A stretch of 21,754 nucleotides of DNA from Priapulus caudatus (lineage: Eukaryota; Priapulida; Priapulimorpha; Priapulimorphida; Priapulidae): assembly GCF_000485595.1 (NCBI RefSeq), contig NW_014577946.1:44183-65936 (forward strand), given 5' to 3'. The translations under genes were made by a program, and so were the position numbers. The notes under the pieces are model-generated. The model was not told the DNA's origin. It did no database searches and was given only the letters and a program-made list of their open reading frames with translations. Below are positions 18,227 through 21,754 of this stretch, one piece after another; within the stretch, counting starts at the first letter, position 1; every line of letters begins with the position of its first letter.

Positions 18227-18681
18227 TTGCTCAAACCTTGTTTTGACTGGGAATACAAGAAGAAATGCAATGGAAAAATTTTACTTTTTTTCCATAATGA
18301 CTTAACATGTAAATCTTACACATACTCTGCTTCACTGCAAATTAAAATGTCACTACAATTTCTGGTTGCTCTTTCCACCATTGAACAAATCATAATATGT
18401 GTATATATGTCACCTCAACATATTCTAACTTTCAAAATGAAAACATTTTAAACTGTCAATAACACTTCACATTAAACTGTTAATAACTGAAACCCTCTCC
18501 AGGCTGATGTTGCAAATTTGCAACAATAAACCAATGAACCACTAATGAAATAAAAATTTAACAGACAGTCTTATAAGGAAAACCGAGTTACCACTGCAGC
18601 CCAAGGTTGCAAATATGCAACATTAGTTCCTCCGATTTACTCTAGGTGTCAGCCCTGACGCATTACAAATGGCAGCTTCCA
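18227..18681. other. AT-rich spacer with two GTTGCA...TGCAAC palindromes
   Basis: No gene is supported. GTTGCAAATTTGCAAC (18509-18524) is a perfect 16-bp palindrome. GTTGCAAATATGCAAC (18606-18621) is the same site with one central change, 97 bp away. Confidence 0.5.
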
Positions 18682-18809
18682 CACAGAAGTGCACCCGGCT
18701 GAAAGGTGTGATAGGATATGTTTACTAGGCACTTGTAATTTTAGTTCCCAGCGGCGCACATATACATTATCCACCAACACGCACGATATATTAAAGAATG
18801 ATGCAAAAA

Positions 18810-18833
18810 CCCTAACCCTAACCCTAACCCTAA
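18810..18833 (-). repeat. Interstitial telomeric repeat (CCCTAA)4
   Basis: Four perfect CCCTAA units, equal to TTAGGG on the minus strand. They lie inside the MITE, on the 3' side of the minus-strand tRNA-like segment after a T-rich stretch, where a SINE would carry its tail. This is not a chromosome end: unique DNA continues on both sides. Confidence 0.9.
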
Positions 18834-18880
18834 ATGGATAAAGATAGAAAAATAGAAAAAATAAAAATTGAAAACAGATG

Positions 18881-18942
18881 GGATTCGAACCAACAACCTA
18901 CAGAAGTAACGGCCGTCGGCGTACGAGCGAGGCTACTGAGCG
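18881..18942 (-). promoter_or_regulatory. tRNA-like module inside the MITE (B box strong, A box weak)
   Basis: On the minus strand GGTTCGAATCC (18881-18891) is a consensus B box, with CGCTCAGTAGCC (18931-18942) about 40 bases upstream as a weak A box. T-rich sequence follows, then the telomeric repeats. The layout matches a tRNA-derived SINE head. The cloverleaf is not convincing. Confidence 0.5.
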
Positions 18943-19059
18943 TCTGCATGGATGCATGGATGTGCCTGCGTGATGGATGTGATCCTAAACCTAGAGCTAA
19001 AATTAGGAGTGCCTAGTAAACATATCCTATCGCACCTTTCAGCCGGCTGCCACAGAAGT

Positions 19060-19784
19060 TTGAAAGTTTTCAAGGTAGTGCAGCAGATGTGTATAATATC
19101 AGAAGGATTGTGCATTTTGTGGTAAAAGCACCAAATTTGGTACAGACATTGCTTAATATATAATTAACAAATTTAGATATTATGCCAAGCTCAATTTTTT
19201 CCCTGGGGCCCACAAATAGCAAAATCCAAGATGGCTGCCATCCGATTCCGGAATATCTTAAAAATGACATATCTTTGTGACAAAATGTCGTGCAAACAGG
19301 AATAAAGTGTCATTTTCTATGTTTTCATACATGCTGAATCCATTCCAACCACAAACGAGTTGATAAAATGTACCTATTTGCGTAAATCCAAGATGGCCGC
19401 CGTACCTAATCGGCCAAATGGGAAATCGGCAATAACTTTTGATAGAATCAAGCTGGGGCGATGATTTTGGTGTCTACTGTACATATAGGTTTTCACATGT
19501 GAGGAACACAATTGAAGTATCAAAAATTATGTAGGATATTGCTAAGCAACAATAATCCAACATACATGCTGAATCCAATTGAATTGATAAAATGCACCAA
19601 AACTAATGAAATGGTCAATTGTATGATTAAATACAACATTACAACACACCATAGACCAGATGTTTTATATGGCACAACAAAATAACTGATTGATCCTGTC
19701 AGTAATATAATATATACATTATTGTGCATGTTCATAGTAAACAAGAGTTGGCTAACTTGTTTGGGATCACATCTTGTAGGATCA
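19060..19784. repeat. Non-coding stretch with diverged direct repeats
   Basis: AAATCCAAGATGGCYGCC occurs near 19219 and 19383. ACATGCTGAATCCA...GTTGATAAAATGYACC occurs near 19332 and, shortened, near 19564. These phrases recur at about 165 and 232 bp, so the region is probably built from old copies of a dispersed element. No gene. Confidence 0.45.
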
Positions 19785-20490
19785 TTAAACATCATTGTGT
19801 TCACAGTTACCGCTGCAGCGGCAAAGTGATGTGCATTGCAAATCGGCCTTGACGCACTTGCAGTGTCCCCTGCACCTTTTCTGGCAACTACATCGGAGAA
19901 GCTCCGAACAGGATTCTGCTGCTTCCGATAGTAGTGTCCATAGTGGTTCCCATCCTCGTGATGGGGTGTTTCTCCACCCCAAGACTCTGGTGAGTGAATA
20001 TCTGGGGAACAGATATGCGATTTTCCCCACACATATCCGTCCTGATGTATGGCCTGTTTCGTGTGTTGCAACAGGGCTGCACGAGTTGGTGGTATGGCAT
20101 CGATGGACTTGCCTTTGCCACAAAGATATGTTTCCTTGCAAGGTCAACAATGGTTTATGTTGAGGTTCTGTCATACAGTAGAATGACGTACGACTCGATC
20201 ACCTTCATGAGATCTTCGTTGAAGCTCGCTGGTGTGGTGGATAGTGCAGCGAAGACTGGTGTGACTTCGTCAATTGACTTCCAGATGTCAAAAGCAGTTT
20301 TCTTCCCTCGACCAGCAAACGACGACACGGTATCGCAGCCAGTGAAGGCGTGAAACACAGGAAGTGCCCGCGCCTTCTCTTCTCCAAGCGATGCTGCAAT
20401 GGCGTGAGCAGGAATGTATCTGAGGTGTTGTCCAGTACCAAATGCGACCCAGACCTCTGTTTCATCAAGAATGCACAACGGGCTCCCTGC
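19785..20490 (-). pseudogene. C-terminal half of a multicopy (Academ-like?) transposase-type gene
   Basis: Read leftward from about 20490: WVAFGTGQHLRYIPAHAIA, ALPVFHAFTGCDTVSSFAGR, KKTAFDIW and LLYDRTS. The frame then breaks (TAA near 20158, frameshifts near 20110 and 19990). The remainder reads AIPPTRAALLQHTKQ, RGWEPLWTLLSEAAESC and a Cys-rich tail, RCSCQKRCRGHCKCVKADLQ then CTSLCRCSGNC, ending at the stop at 19785. The FHAFTGCDTVSSF block and the CxC-type tail are hallmarks of a large family in cnidarian and other invertebrate genomes. I link it tentatively to Academ DNA transposons (XPG-like nuclease plus Cys cluster). The matching N-terminal half lies next door on the opposite strand, so this is half of a gene broken by inversion. 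Confidence 0.7.
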
Positions 20491-21672
20491 TTCGATGTCA
20501 CTATATTATCTCTGCTGCCTTTGTTCCCAGATGATTCGAAATCTGTGGCAATGATTAGGCATTCTATGGATGTCATCCAACACGCGGTTGAATTTCTGAA
20601 TCCTGGACAGGTACCAGTGTTAAATGTAGACCAGCCCTTGTTTGCCATTGCTAAATTGATCCAATGGCGATGGCCTGGCACGTATGGTGAGAGCAAGTTC
20701 GTCATTCTACTCGGTGGTTTACACATTGAAATGGCTGCGTTGACAACTCTCGGAGATTTCCTTGATGGCAGTGGCTGGACGAATGCTATCACCCAAGCTG
20801 ATATTGCTGCAGCCGGAATGGCCGATTCATTTCTCAAAGCTGCACACGTCAAACGAACGAGACACGCACACCAGGTTACTTGCACTGTCAACCCTGCTGC
20901 ATGATTCATATGATGCATACCATGAATAGGAGCAGGACCCCATACCGTTTGAAGACTGGTGCATGAAACGAGCTGAAGCATCCCCTCAGTTCCAGTACTG
21001 GTTTCTCATCATGCAGTTGGAGCAGCTCGTCCTCGTGTATGTCAGATTCCTACGGGGGAGAAACTTTTCACTCTACCTAGCTTCCATAACTACATTGGCT
21101 CCATGGTTCTTCGCCCTCGACCACACCCATTATGCACGATGGCTGCCAATCCACATACGAGACATGGCCACGTTGGCGAAACGACTTCCAGAGGTAGCAA
21201 GACAGTTTGATCAAGGCGGTTTTATCGTACACAAGACGAGGCGTCCATTCTCAGCCCTAGCAATTGATCACGCACATGAGCAAAATAACAAAGTCGTGAA
21301 AGGAGATGGTGGGGCAGTCAACTTGATGGAAAACCCAAAAGCTCTACTACTTCGATGGATGGTAGCTGGACCCGAAATTGCGCGGGCGGTAGATGACTTT
21401 GAAACCAATTGTCTCCACTGCAGCATTGTAAGAAATGTTGATGCGAGCAAGCTCAAACACCACGAGGATACACAGTCAGCGAAGAAAACATTTGCAAAGG
21501 AAGTCAAGGCTCTTATTGAAGTGTTTGATGAAATGGGAAATCCATTCCGCGAAGAAAGTCGCGACCTTTTGGTCCTGGACAGCCGGAATGTCGCGATCCA
21601 GCCATAGCGGAGTGTGCGCCATATCCAGAAGATGGGGCAGGATCAATATGAGACGTTCTACGGCAAAGATTA
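20485..21672 (+). pseudogene. N-terminal/central half of the same multicopy gene family
   Basis: Coding similarity starts at about CFDVTILSLLPLF (20488) and runs through SKSVAMIRHSMDVIQHAVE, NPGQVPVLNVDQPLFAIAK, GGLHIEMAALTTLGDFL and TRHAHQVT. A frameshift near 20875 and a TAG near 20929 interrupt it. It resumes as EDWCMKRAEASPQFQYW, PWFFALDHTHYARWLPIHIR, ALAIDHAHEQNN, RWMVAGPEIARAVDDFE and KHHEDTQSAKKTF. A TAG at 21605 follows; family-like sequence (KMGQDQYETF) continues in frame to about 21672. In intact relatives this part precedes the FHAFTGCDTVSS part on one polypeptide. Here the two halves diverge from about 20485, and the linker with the putative nuclease acidic residues is missing. 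Confidence 0.7.
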
Positions 21673-21754
21673 AGTTATTTGGCAACTATCTCACTGACAA
21701 AGGTCTAGAGCCAGACCCTGACAAGATAGCTGCTATAACAGATATGCCATCGCC
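21669..21754 (+). mobile_element. Ty3/Gypsy reverse transcriptase fragment (runs off window)
   Basis: The last 80 bases read KLFGNYLTDKGLEPDPDKIA then AITDMPSP. This is the conserved end of the Ty3/Gypsy RT, where FLGH...GI.PDP.K..AI...P.P leads into the RNase H region. His of FLGH is Asn here. It begins immediately after the coding similarity of the preceding pseudogene ends, so the two are fused at about 21670, by insertion or deletion. The rest of pol lies beyond the window. Confidence 0.65.

Larger units (their letters stand above)
18691..19050. mobile_element. 360-bp MITE with 54-bp TIRs and 9-bp target duplication
   Basis: Left arm 18691-18744 and right arm 18997-19050 are reverse complements at 50 of 54 positions; both ends read GCA(C/G)CCGGCTGAAAGG inward. 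The flanks carry an identical 9-mer, CACAGAAGT, at 18682-18690 and 19051-19059. Long TIRs plus an 8-9-bp duplication suggest Mutator-like or Merlin-like mobilisation. The interior has no transposase but holds (CCCTAA)4 and a minus-strand tRNA-like segment. Element limits are well fixed by the TIRs and duplication; the superfamily is inferred. Confidence 0.8.

Noticed and set aside
18227-18451. 74-codon ORF after the retrotransposon
   Set aside because: AT-rich, no motif, begins at the element's tail; likely chance.
18810-18833. Chromosome end or telomere
   Set aside because: Only four units, enclosed in a MITE with a target duplication and followed by kilobases of ordinary DNA.
19795-20353. 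Plus-strand ORFs of 122 and 119 codons
   Set aside because: Antisense shadows of the Cys-rich C-terminal pseudogene; no family-like motifs.
20205-20981. 258-codon minus-strand ORF
   Set aside because: Shadow frame opposite the GGLHIE-type coding and out of frame with the FHAFTGCDTVSSF coding.
1-21754. CRISPR array, prophage or bacterial operon
   Set aside because: No regularly spaced repeats with unique spacers, no tight gene packing, no Shine-Dalgarno pattern; introns and eukaryotic elements dominate.

Overview
The window looks like repeat-rich nuclear DNA from a metazoan, most likely a marine invertebrate. I infer this from spliceosomal-type introns, TTAGGG-type telomeric repeats, AT-rich non-coding DNA, and relics of several gene families that I know mainly from multicopy invertebrate proteins. 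No bacterial operons, rRNA genes or CRISPR arrays are visible. Almost every recognisable coding stretch belongs to a mobile element or a mobile-element-like multicopy family. The species cannot be named from the sequence.

Left third (1-5.7 kb): the 3' end of a Helitron-like element (1-71) is followed by a DNA transposon of about 3.7 kb (139-3864). The transposon has 27-bp terminal inverted repeats, an AAAT direct repeat on both sides, and a broken, intron-containing transposase gene (442-2423). Next is a 0.93-kb non-autonomous Helitron-like element (3948-4879) carrying a tRNA-like Pol III promoter module and a (GGGAT)n array. A second copy of the first Helitron-like end lies in inverted orientation at 5486.

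Middle (5.7-13.6 kb): a CpG-rich block with a perfect 20-bp palindrome precedes the one long intact gene, a 980-codon open frame (8118-11060). It encodes a nuclear-looking protein with a coiled coil, a putative RNase-H-like transposase core and a C-terminal Tudor/chromo-like segment. A partial second copy of the gene's 3' end (7701-7843) and a second copy of its putative 5' exon (7847-7917) lie in its leader intron. They look like the scar of a collapsed tandem duplication. The next 2.5 kb is mostly featureless AT-rich DNA.

Right third (13.6-21.75 kb): a near-perfect 56-bp-stem hairpin (13616-13759) precedes a Gag-like ORF (13800-14285). The ORF ends exactly at a candidate LTR (14281-14584, TGTAG...CTACA). 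A degenerate CR1/L2-type non-LTR retrotransposon follows (about 14700-18226), with a 2A-like motif, a PHD finger, an APE endonuclease and a reverse transcriptase. Next is a 360-bp MITE with 54-bp TIRs and a perfect 9-bp target duplication, carrying (CCCTAA)4 and another tRNA-like module. The window closes with two halves of one decayed multicopy gene (perhaps an Academ-type transposase), head to head at about 20485 and therefore split by an inversion. A Ty3/Gypsy reverse transcriptase fragment abuts the right half.

The parts do not form a pathway. This is a nest of independent elements, and the 980-codon gene is the only one that still looks functional.
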